Shown one piece after another: positions 43,935 through 51,346 of a DNA stretch of 64,000 nucleotides. The notes under the pieces are model-generated. The model worked only from the letters and a program-made list of their open reading frames with translations. It did no database searches and was not told the origin of the DNA. Both the position numbers and the translations under genes were made by a program. Positions within the stretch are counted from its first letter, which is position 1; each line of letters opens with the position of its first letter. Source of the DNA: Paenibacillus sp. HB172176 (GTDB lineage: Bacteria > Bacillota > Bacilli > Paenibacillales > Paenibacillaceae); the NCBI RefSeq assembly GCF_011947265.1, contig NZ_JAATHD010000012.1:106093-170092 (forward strand), written 5' to 3'.

Positions 43935-44804
43935 ATGGCCATGCGAATCGAGCATATCGACCCGGAAAACAGCCGATTTTTTCTTGTTTTCAAATATGAT
44001 CAATCCGAGAGGCTGTTCCATCGCTTTCATGCGCATCAGGGTCTGGAATTGCTCTTTATCCATGAAGGCAAGGGCAGGGTGGAGGTGGAGGGACGTTCTT
44101 ACACGCTGGAAGGTGGTTCCTGGTTCTGTTTTCAGCCGTATCAACTGCATAAGCTGGAGGTTCAAGGGGGCGACGCTTCCTATTTGAGAACCAATTTAAC
44201 CTTCGATCCGAGACTGCTGGAGCCGTATTTGGCTCCCTATCCGAAGCTGAAGGGATTTCTTCGTTATTTATCCAGAGGCGTACTGCCGTCGGCAAAATAC
44301 AAGTTCGAGGATGCGCTTCTCACGGAGCTCATTGCGAGTCACGCGCAAGCGATTCATGAGCCGGGCGATGAAGGCGAGGAGTCGCGAAGCTTGTTTCTCC
44401 TTTTGTTGCTGCGCCAGCTTCAGCTGTCTGCGTCAGCGAACGGGGAGCTTGCGGAAGAGGAGTTGTCCTTCAAGACAGCTGCTCACATTGAGCTGATTAT
44501 GGATTGGTTGGAAGAATGCTTCAGGGAGCCTTTCCGACTTGAGCGGCTTGCGGAGGAGCTCCATCTTTCTCCTTACTATGTTTCTCATCTATTCAAGCAG
44601 CACACGGGAGCTACGCTCTCGGACTATATCGCAGCGAGAAGAGTGAGAGAGGCTTGCGAACTGCTAGGGCGTTCCGACAAGTCGGTAAGTCAGATTGCGG
44701 CGGAAATCGGCAGTCTGAGCGCTCCATATTTCGGCAAGCTGTTCAAGAAGCATAAGAGCATGACGCCGCTGGAATATCGCGCCGCGCTGCTTCGAAGGTC
44801 CTAG
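43935..44804 (+). CDS. AraC-family regulator with cupin sensor domain
   Basis: A 289-residue cytoplasmic activator. The N-terminal half is a cupin-type domain (HQGLELLFIHEGKGRVEVEG; LEGGSWFCFQPYQLHKL), and the C-terminal 100 residues carry both AraC helix-turn-helix motifs (RLERLAEELHLSPYYVSHLF and VSQIAAEIGSLSAPYFGKLF). It is transcribed away from the RhaM-like/GH2/alginate-lyase operon across a 122-base gap, the usual position for its regulator. GGGAGG precedes the start. Confidence 0.9.
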   Translation: MAMRIEHIDPENSRFFLVFKYDQSERLFHRFHAHQGLELLFIHEGKGRVEVEGRSYTLEGGSWFCFQPYQLHKLEVQGGDASYLRTNLTFDPRLLEPYLAPYPKLKGFLRYLSRGVLPSAKYKFEDALLTELIASHAQAIHEPGDEGEESRSLFLLLLLRQLQLSASANGELAEEELSFKTAAHIELIMDWLEECFREPFRLERLAEELHLSPYYVSHLFKQHTGATLSDYIAARRVREACELLGRSDKSVSQIAAEIGSLSAPYFGKLFKKHKSMTPLEYRAALLRRS

Positions 44805-44949
44805 TCAAACAGTTCCGATCAACCGCTAAGTCGTCAAGATTGATTCATGATCGCCTTCTTGTGTTTATAGGATTAGGGATGGGCTATGTATATTTTGAAG
44901 AATATGCTCACATCCTTATAGCGTTATGGAAAAGAAAGGAGATCATGCG

Positions 44950-45375
44950 ATGAGCGCGATGTTTACCGCTTCAGTTACTGTTGCAGGAGGCAGAGAAGGA
45001 CATGTGACTTCCTCCGATGGGAAGATCGATCTAAACCTCTCCATGCCGAAGGAAATAGGGGGCAAGGGAGGGGACGGCACCAATCCGGAGCAGCTGTTCG
45101 CCGCGGGCTACGCCGCCTGCTTCGACAGCGCCTTGCAGCTTGTCATTGGCAGGCAGAAGGAGAAGGAGGTTACGGGCACAGAGGTCACGGCCGAGGTATC
45201 GCTCCTGAAGGATGAAGAAGATAATGGCTTCAAGCTTGGGGTCAAGCTTCATGTACTGGTGAATGGCGTCTCGCAAGAGCGAGCGAGCGAACTGGTGGAA
45301 GCGGCTCATCAGGTATGTCCGTATTCCAAGGCCACGAAGGGCAATATTGAGGTTGAGGTTTCGCCGAAAACGTAA
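44950..45375 (+). CDS. ohr: organic hydroperoxide resistance protein Ohr
   Basis: A 141-residue OsmC/Ohr-family thiol peroxidase. Both catalytic cysteines are present: Cys57 in AACFDSAL and Cys123 in VCPYSKAT, with the conserved Arg15 (GGREGHV) and Glu47 (NPEQLF) nearby. It reduces organic and fatty-acid hydroperoxides in the cytoplasm with dihydrolipoamide. AAGAAAGGAG eight bases upstream supports 44950 as start; an in-frame ATG at 44926 lies before that site. No OhrR repressor gene is adjacent. It seems unrelated to the sugar genes around it. Confidence 0.95.
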   Translation: MSAMFTASVTVAGGREGHVTSSDGKIDLNLSMPKEIGGKGGDGTNPEQLFAAGYAACFDSALQLVIGRQKEKEVTGTEVTAEVSLLKDEEDNGFKLGVKLHVLVNGVSQERASELVEAAHQVCPYSKATKGNIEVEVSPKT

Positions 45376-45398
45376 AAGATGCGATAGAGAGAAACATT

Positions 45399-45441
45399 TG
45401 AAAAGCTTCGCCGTGCGCAGCCACGCGCGGCGGGGCTTTTC
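45399..45441. terminator. shared terminator between convergent ohr and AraC genes
   Basis: GAAAAGC/GCTTTTC and CGCCGTGCG/CGCGCGGCG form a long hairpin with T or A runs on both sides, so it can work in both directions. Confidence 0.75.
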
Positions 45442-45442
45442 G

Positions 45443-46312
45443 TCATGCGCGGCCTATTCGCCGATTACGGTACTGCCCAGGCGTGACGCCTGCATGCCTG
45501 CGAAACAGTCGAATGAAATAATTGACGCTCTCGATGCCGACTCGCTGGCCGACCTCAGCTACCGAAAGCGCAGTGTTATCGAGCAGAGCTCTCGCTGTTT
45601 TCATTTGCAGGTCATGGCGATATTGAAGCGGGCTCATGCCCGTATAGGTCTTGAGGCAGCGAGCGAGATAATCGAAATGAAAATGGAGCGTCTGCTCCAT
45701 ATGCGCGGCGTTGAAGGGCTGCGTCATATGTTCGCGCAAATATGCGATCACCTTGTCGCACAGCTGCCTGGAGCGCGGCGCGAATTGCTTGCGGGCAGCA
45801 GCCTGCAGCTCTGCGAGCAGACCTGCCAGCTCCGCTTGAAGCGGCAGGGAGCTGGAAGCCGACAAGCTGCGGTGAAGCTTCAGCATGCGCTGCAGATACG
45901 GCTCGATATCCGGGATTTGAAATTCCGTAAATTTAGGTAAATACATCATCTGGCGATGGGGAGAGAGGTCGAGATCGGTTCCTTTGGCATATGGGAACGA
46001 CCAGGGAATGCTGTCACTGTCTATTTCGCGAATCGGAGACGGATGAACAAAATGCACCCAATAGATTTCGGTAGTCTCCTCGCAAGGACGATGTCCGACA
46101 TGTCGGCGTCCCGGCTCCAGCACAAGCATAGAGCCCTCCGTCAACTCGTAAGGCTGGTCGTCCTCGGCCATGTACAGGCTTCCTTTGCAGACGAACAGTA
46201 AATCATACACATCGAATAAGCGCTCGAAATGCTGCTGCCCCGGCGACCAGAACGAATGGCCGATCGTAACGAGCTGCGGCAGCGGGGGGATGATCAGCTC
46301 CAGGCATTTCAA
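45443..46312 (-). CDS. AraC-family regulator with cupin domain, TTG start
   Basis: A 289-residue regulator: cupin-like N-terminus (RLFDVYDLLFVCKGSLYMAE; LEPGRRHVGHRP) and C-terminal AraC domain (NAAHMEQTLHFHFDYLARCL, VAEVGQRVGIESVNYFIRLF). The start is TTG at 46312: GAGGAGG lies eight bases before it and no ATG fits in frame. It is divergent from the fucosidase/galactosidase-like gene at 46514 and is the obvious candidate for its control. Confidence 0.88.
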   Translation of the reverse strand: MKCLELIIPPLPQLVTIGHSFWSPGQQHFERLFDVYDLLFVCKGSLYMAEDDQPYELTEGSMLVLEPGRRHVGHRPCEETTEIYWVHFVHPSPIREIDSDSIPWSFPYAKGTDLDLSPHRQMMYLPKFTEFQIPDIEPYLQRMLKLHRSLSASSSLPLQAELAGLLAELQAAARKQFAPRSRQLCDKVIAYLREHMTQPFNAAHMEQTLHFHFDYLARCLKTYTGMSPLQYRHDLQMKTARALLDNTALSVAEVGQRVGIESVNYFIRLFRRHAGVTPGQYRNRRIGRA

Positions 46313-46513
46313 TGAATAATCCTCCTCAAAATCGTGTTCCAGCCTCCGTCATATCTCTAGCTTTCCGCGAACAAGCATCAGGCTTGCTTCCATTGTAGCA
46401 TGCTTTGCTCGAAATAGTCGAAATCGTGCTAGTATTAGTCGTTTCCAATCCTGTCCGCCACGCGGCAATGTTTATATACTTAAGGCACATGAACCGGAGA
46501 GGAAGCGAAAAGG

Positions 46514-48493
46514 ATGAGATTTCGTCAAGTGCATCTTGATTTTCACACTTCTGAAGCGATAAAGAGTATCGGTGAAAGCTTTGACAAGAAGCAATTTCAG
46601 GAAATGCTGATGCTGGGGAAAGTAGATTCTGTTACATTGTTCTCGAAATGCCATCACGGCTGGGCGTACCATCCCTCCGAGGCGAACGAGATGCATCCCG
46701 AGCTGGGCTTTGACCTGCTTGGCGCCCAGATTGAAGCGGCGCATGAAATCGGCGTCAAGACGCCGGTCTATCTATCGGCCGGTCTCGATGAGAAGCTGGC
46801 GAGACGCCATCCCGAATGGTTGATCCGCGACGAGAACGATGCGACGAATTGGGTGAAAGGCTTCATGGAGCCCGGCTATCACCAGTTTTGCATGAATTCG
46901 CCTTATCTTGACATACTGCTCGCACAAATCGAGGAAGCTCTGTCGCGCTATGACGCGGACGGCTTGTTTCTTGATATTGTCGGAGTGCGCAAATGCTATT
47001 GCCACAATTGCATGGAGAGTGTGCGCAGTGAAGGCAAGACTCCTCGTGACGAGACTGCGATGCGGGCACTATGGGAGCAAACCTATGCGAATTATACGGC
47101 AAGGGTGAAGGGGACAGTCGAAGCGGTCAAGCCGGGCTTGCCTATCTTCCACAATGGGGGTCATATTACGCGGGGGCGCCGCGATCTTGCGTCGATGAAC
47201 ACGCATCTTGAACTGGAATCGCTGCCGACCGGCGGCTGGGGTTATGATCACTTCCCGCTGTCCGCGAGATACGCGCAAACGCTTGGCGTTGATTTTCTCG
47301 GCATGACCGGCAAATTCCACACCTCTTGGGGAGAGTTCGGGGGTTACAAGCATCCAAACGCGCTGCGTTACGAAACCGCTCTCAGTCTGGCGAATGGAGC
47401 CAAATGCTCGATCGGCGATCAGCTTCATCCGAATGGACGCATGGACGAAGCGACCTATTCGTTGATTGGGGAAGCCTACGGAGAGGTGAAGCAGAAGGAG
47501 GCTTGGTGCGTGAACGCGTCGAATGTGGCGGATGTGGCGTTGCTCTCGATCGAAGCGACAGGCGTGCATCCGAAATCGGCCGCTAAGGCGGAGGCGCGCA
47601 CGCCGCATTCAGATGTGGGAGCCGTTCGCATGCTGCTGGAAGGCAAGCTTCTTTTCGACATTGTGGACAAAGAGAACGACTTCTCGCCTTATCGAGTACT
47701 GATTTTGCCGGATTATATCGCAATCGATGAGGAGCTTCAACGCAAATTGGAGCAATATCTCGCGCAGGGCGGCAAGGTGCTGGCGACCGGCTGGTCGGGT
47801 CTGAATCTGGAGGGTGAGGGCTTCGCCATTGACTTCGGCGCACAATATAAGGGCTTGAATGCCTATTGTCCCGATTACTTCCGACCCTTGTTTAAGCCGG
47901 GCAGCCTGAATATGGCCTCCTATATCTTCTATTCTCAGGGGCAAAAGCTGGAGCTTGCGGGCGGCGCCGAGCTTGGCAAGCGGGAGAACCCTTATTTCAA
48001 CCGCAGCGCGGAAGCCTTCTGCTCGCATCAGCATACGCCGAGCAGCCAGGAATACGGAGGCCCGGGCATGGTCGAGAGCGCGAACGGCATCTACATCGCC
48101 TGGAACGTATTCGAGGATTATGCGACCAAGGGCAGCTTAATCCTGAAGGAGACGGTATTGTATGCGCTGAATCGTCTGTTGCCTGACAAGTCGCTGCAAA
48201 CGGGATTGCCGGCTCAAGGCGTCGTTACGCTTCAGGAGCAGAAGCAAGAGAAGCGGCTTGTCAATCATCTGCTGTACGCTTCTCCCGTCCTGCGCGGCAA
48301 GGGCGTCGAGGTGATCGAGGATATTGTACCGCTGAGTGATGTCCGCGTTTCGGTCCGAACGCAGCATCCCGTGAACAATGTTTATTTGGCGCCGCAGATG
48401 ACGCAGCTTCCGTTCGAGAGCAAAGCGGGCATCATTTCCTACACCGTGCCCGAGCTGGAATGCCATCAGATGGTTGTGCTGGATTATGAATGA
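46514..48493 (+). CDS. TIM-barrel glycosidase, GH151/GH42-like with trimerisation domain
   Basis: A 659-residue cytoplasmic enzyme. It begins MRFRQVHLDFHTSEAIKSIG, with a TIM barrel (VDSVTLFSKCHHGWAYHP; YDADGLFLDIVGVRKCYCHNC; PIFHNGGH; LELESLPTGGWGYDHFP). A GATase-like domain follows (YRVLILPDYIAIDEELQRKL; AQGGKVLATGWSG) as in GH42 beta-galactosidase trimerisation domains. A small C-terminal beta domain ends the protein. The opening resembles alpha-L-fucosidases of family GH151 described from Paenibacillus, which is my preferred reading; annotation as a GH42-type protein is the alternative. The divergent AraC gene upstream probably controls it. Confidence 0.72.
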   Translation: MRFRQVHLDFHTSEAIKSIGESFDKKQFQEMLMLGKVDSVTLFSKCHHGWAYHPSEANEMHPELGFDLLGAQIEAAHEIGVKTPVYLSAGLDEKLARRHPEWLIRDENDATNWVKGFMEPGYHQFCMNSPYLDILLAQIEEALSRYDADGLFLDIVGVRKCYCHNCMESVRSEGKTPRDETAMRALWEQTYANYTARVKGTVEAVKPGLPIFHNGGHITRGRRDLASMNTHLELESLPTGGWGYDHFPLSARYAQTLGVDFLGMTGKFHTSWGEFGGYKHPNALRYETALSLANGAKCSIGDQLHPNGRMDEATYSLIGEAYGEVKQKEAWCVNASNVADVALLSIEATGVHPKSAAKAEARTPHSDVGAVRMLLEGKLLFDIVDKENDFSPYRVLILPDYIAIDEELQRKLEQYLAQGGKVLATGWSGLNLEGEGFAIDFGAQYKGLNAYCPDYFRPLFKPGSLNMASYIFYSQGQKLELAGGAELGKRENPYFNRSAEAFCSHQHTPSSQEYGGPGMVESANGIYIAWNVFEDYATKGSLILKETVLYALNRLLPDKSLQTGLPAQGVVTLQEQKQEKRLVNHLLYASPVLRGKGVEVIEDIVPLSDVRVSVRTQHPVNNVYLAPQMTQLPFESKAGIISYTVPELECHQMVVLDYE

Positions 48494-48520
48494 GTGAGGC
48501 TGGAAGAATACGATGACATA

Positions 48521-48556
48521 GACAGGCATGTCCTTTGAGGCATGCCTGTATTTGTT
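48521..48556 (+). terminator. terminator after the glycosidase gene
   Basis: ACAGGCATG pairs with CATGCCTGT around ten bases, followed by a short T-rich stretch. Confidence 0.7.
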
Positions 48557-48750
48557 GGCAGACAGTAACGCTTGCCCCCTAGCCTATTAGGAAAGACGCA
48601 GCCCAACAGCTGCGGTCGGCAACACCAGCGGGCCAGTTGCATCACAATCGCAGCAGCCTGCAATACAGGCACAGATACTGCAAGTCGCGACAGCCCACAG
48701 CCCTTTGACCGCAGGCCGCAGCATACTACCGCAGCACAACACCAGCGTCC

Positions 48751-48997
48751 AGCGATACCCGCAGCCCAGTTACGGCAAAGTCGTAGCGTCCAGCGATACC
48801 CGCAGCCCAGTCGCCGCAAAGTCGTAGCGACCAGCGATACCCGCAGTCCATCACGGCAAAGTCGTAGCGACCAGCGATACCCGCAGTCCAGTCACGGCAA
48901 AGTCGTAGCGGCCAGCGACACCCGCAGCCCAGTCGCAGCAAAGTCGTAGCGGCCAGCGACACCACCGCAGCCCAGTCACAGTAAAGCCGCAGCGGAC
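48751..48997. repeat. 41-bp degenerate tandem repeat (minisatellite)
   Basis: Six units of 40-43 bp, each with CAGCGATACCCGCAG followed by AAAGTCGTAGCG. The unit length is not a multiple of three, so the array cannot keep a frame. More decayed units (GCAGC-rich) extend left to about 48590. It fills part of the 861-base gap 48494-49354, where no gene was recognised. Confidence 0.88.
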
Positions 48998-49041
48998 CGT
49001 AGATTCGCTATTTAAGCAAAATTAGCTGTTTTTATGTTTTC

Positions 49042-49222
49042 GCGGACACAGATGACGTTATTTTCGAAAAAACAGCTATTTTTAAGCTTTTTTGAGGAAA
49101 TAGAGGCATCTGTATCCGCCAAAATGAACAAACTTAGCATTTTTCTCAAATAACGTCACCTGTGTCCGCCAAAAATGAATAAACCCAGCATTTACCTTCA
49201 ATAACGTCTCATGTGTGTCCGC
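49042..49222. repeat. intergenic repeat family with AACGTCAYCTGTGTCCGC core
   Basis: The core occurs inverted at 49042-49066 and direct at 49094-49120 (decayed), 49148-49169 and 49200-49222, with AAATGAAYAAAC-YAGCATTT spacers giving a period of about 50 bp. I recall similar elements scattered between genes of Paenibacillus. No transposase is present. Confidence 0.75.
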
Positions 49223-49354
49223 TTGTGCGAAGAAGACAAGTAGTGCATAGAGTTTGTTGTGCGCGTAGAATTTGATGTATGCTTAGAATTCATTGTTTGC
49301 TAATGCATTCGTTGTTTGCTTATGCGTTCGTTCTTTGCTCAAGAGTGCGTTTCT

Positions 49355-50005
49355 TTATTTCTCGGTTAATCGAAAAGTTCGCATTCTCGACTTTCCGCTC
49401 GCAACCTCAAGCAGTTGCTTCTCAATTAGCGATTGCAGCACCCGTCTTGCATGTCGGTTGCTAACGCTGAGATGTTTGGCAAGATCAGTCGGAGTAAACG
49501 GTTTGTGCATCCTTCTTGCCAATCGAATTGTTTCCGCTTCCAGCCAGCTTAGATTAGACTCGGCAGGAGCAGCAACAAACTTGCCAATAAACGCTAATAT
49601 GAGCTGCTGACATTGCTGGGGTTCATCTGTAATTGACGGAAAAGCAATAGGGAGGAAAATCCAATTATCTAAAGCAAGAAGACAATGCCTTCTGCATAAA
49701 TCTTTAAATCTTCTAATATCGAGATCACGGGCGTGCGAGGCATAGTCCTGGATTTCGATTCCCCCTTTCGTGCCCGCCGGCATATAAGCAAAGTCTACAT
49801 ACCGATATCCGTTGCTAAAGTCTCGAACCTCCCACTCGGCATGCAAATGCTCGAAGCTGCCAACGGCAGGCAACCAGACTCTTCTCAGAAACTCGATGCT
49901 GCTATAAGAAAGTCCCTTCTTTAACCTCTCCAGCCTCCTTGCGTTCGTTTCCTCCATCAATTGCTTAGACATCCATTTCTCATAATAGTGGTCAAAATGC
50001 AGCAT
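49355..50005 (-). CDS. PD-(D/E)XK-like domain fused to a winged helix
   Basis: A 216-residue protein. Residues about 55-135 hold YRYVDFAYM and, 13 residues later, GGIEIQDYA, the Asp...Glu-X-Gln spacing of restriction-endonuclease-like folds, followed by RDLDIRRFKDLCRRHCLLAL. The last 70 residues are a winged helix (TPTDLAKHLSVSNRHARRVLQSLIEKQLLEV). AGGAGG precedes the ATG. Small proteins of this layout seem common in Paenibacillus but I know of no defined function. It could be a nuclease with its own DNA-binding part or a regulator derived from one. No methylase or other restriction gene is adjacent. Confidence 0.6.
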   Translation of the reverse strand: MLHFDHYYEKWMSKQLMEETNARRLERLKKGLSYSSIEFLRRVWLPAVGSFEHLHAEWEVRDFSNGYRYVDFAYMPAGTKGGIEIQDYASHARDLDIRRFKDLCRRHCLLALDNWIFLPIAFPSITDEPQQCQQLILAFIGKFVAAPAESNLSWLEAETIRLARRMHKPFTPTDLAKHLSVSNRHARRVLQSLIEKQLLEVASGKSRMRTFRLTEK

Positions 50006-50043
50006 ATTCGAACACCTCCTGTTCGTCGGTCTATGGGAACAAC

Positions 50044-50091
50044 AAAAAGCACCTCCATCAGCTGAAACAAGCTGAGAATGAAGGTGCTTCC
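50044..50091 (-). terminator. terminator on the minus strand after the ArsR-type gene
   Basis: AAGCACCT pairs with AGGTGCTT, with an inner CAGCT/AGCTG stem; on the minus strand it is followed by TTTTTG. Confidence 0.75.
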
Positions 50092-50117
50092 TTAAAATCT
50101 TGCGTATGGTAAATTCT

Positions 50118-50160
50118 GTTTTTATCTATTCATTTGCCTTTTTTATCTATTCATTTGCCT
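50118..50160. repeat. 21-bp direct repeat
   Basis: TTTTATCTATTCATTTGCC occurs twice in a row, with one T added in the second copy. It lies between the ArsR-type gene and its terminator. Function unknown. Confidence 0.85.
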
Positions 50161-50251
50161 TCACTATAGCTCGATAGCTGCATTCTGTCAATCTTTGTTA
50201 CGCTATGCAGCTTGGACCTACTATCTTTCATATCGATCTTTTCGGCAAACT

Positions 50252-51163
50252 TCAAGGCGCCGGCGCATAATGAACCACGACCTCGATCTCCTGGTCATAA
50301 TTGCCGAAGCGGCTGCCGAACAGATTGACGCCGCCGCGATGAACGGCCGTCTCGGGATTCGAGATTTGGAAGGCAATGTCCTTGCCTACTTCGATCTGAA
50401 GATCCCCTGGAGTGATATCCGACATACGCTGACCGTCGAGGAACGACCCCTCTGCGCCAATCGTGAGCGTCTTGAGCAGTCCGTGCTGCGTGCCGGTTCT
50501 CCACCAATCCGGAGTGAAGACGCCGCGCTTGCGGCCGAAGTCGCCGGGACATGTCCACATGCCGACATGAACGCCGTTCAAGGAGAAGGAAATGTCCGAA
50601 GGCCAATGCTCATTGTAATCGGGCGCCTCCGAACAGATCTCGAACGATATCTTCAATTCCCTGAGCTGCTGCCTCCCGACCAAATAATTCGGAATCCGAT
50701 ATTGAACGAATCCGGAGCCGAACCAGAGATGCTTCGCCTTCACATGATCCGGGGAGGAGAAATAGCGCGGATCGTCGACCATGCCGATCATGCCTGACTC
50801 CGAAGCGAGTCCGCAGGTTGGCTTGACCTCATAATCGGCGTATTGTCCTACTGGAATGGAGACGGAATAGGCGTTGTCATCCTCTTGCTTCACTGATTTG
50901 AAACGCAGCGTCAGCGAATCGTGGAGCAGATGGCAGACCTTGCGTCGGCCCCGCTTGCCGGAGATGCTCTCGGTTCTGATGAGTCCGGCCTCCTCCAGCT
51001 TCTGAATATGCTTCGTTATGATCGCGGAGGAGAAGCCCAGCGCCTCGGCCAACTCGTTAATGCTGCGCGGCTCTTCGTTCAAGAGCATTAATATTCTCAC
51101 TCTGCTTTCAGAGGAGAAGCATTCCAGTATATGCATGTTCTTGTTATTGATTTCGATATCCAT
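50252..51163 (-). CDS. ArsR-type regulator with a C-terminal beta-rich ligand domain
   Basis: A protein of about 303 residues. The N-terminal 80 form a winged helix of the ArsR type (SSESRVRILMLLNEEPRSIN; ELAEALGFSSAIITKHIQKL). The remaining 210 residues are a beta-rich domain (VQYRIPNYL; LKISFEICSEAPDYNEHWPS; ISFSLNGVHVGMWTC) that reads like a carbohydrate-binding sandwich, probably the sugar sensor. The start at 51163 follows AGAGGCTGA; longer starts up to 51229 are possible. It is divergent from the GH2 gene, whose promoter is packed with palindromes. No arsenic or other metal-binding cysteine box was seen in the helix-turn-helix. Confidence 0.82.
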   Translation of the reverse strand: MDIEINNKNMHILECFSSESRVRILMLLNEEPRSINELAEALGFSSAIITKHIQKLEEAGLIRTESISGKRGRRKVCHLLHDSLTLRFKSVKQEDDNAYSVSIPVGQYADYEVKPTCGLASESGMIGMVDDPRYFSSPDHVKAKHLWFGSGFVQYRIPNYLVGRQQLRELKISFEICSEAPDYNEHWPSDISFSLNGVHVGMWTCPGDFGRKRGVFTPDWWRTGTQHGLLKTLTIGAEGSFLDGQRMSDITPGDLQIEVGKDIAFQISNPETAVHRGGVNLFGSRFGNYDQEIEVVVHYAPAP

Positions 51164-51229
51164 CTTGGTCAGCCTCTTCGCCATTATAAAATAAGAATCA
51201 TCGTCATTCTTCTCTGATTGTATAACCAA

Positions 51230-51321
51230 TTGATTAATTAATCAACTTATAGTTGACAAATAAGTCGCTTATTCGCATAATATGTTCAAGAACAGTTCAC
51301 TTATTGATTATTTAATTAATC
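51230..51321 (+). promoter_or_regulatory. promoter of the GH2 gene with several palindromes
   Basis: TTGACA (51253-51258) and CATAAT (51276-51281) are 17 bases apart, a near-consensus SigA promoter. TTGATTAATTAATCAA at 51230-51245 is a perfect palindrome just upstream. ATAAG-TCG-CTTAT at 51260-51272 lies inside the spacer. GATTATTTAATTAATC at 51306-51321 is an imperfect palindrome after the start site. These are likely operators for the divergent ArsR-type protein. Confidence 0.75.
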
Positions 51322-51346
51322 TAAAGATTAACAAAAGGAGAGTGCA

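Noticed and set aside
48572..48965. Open frames through the 41-bp repeat array
   Set aside because: The unit length is not a multiple of three, so the frame rotates in each unit; no ribosome site.
48751..48997. CRISPR array
   Set aside because: Units follow each other without distinct spacers and no cas gene is near.
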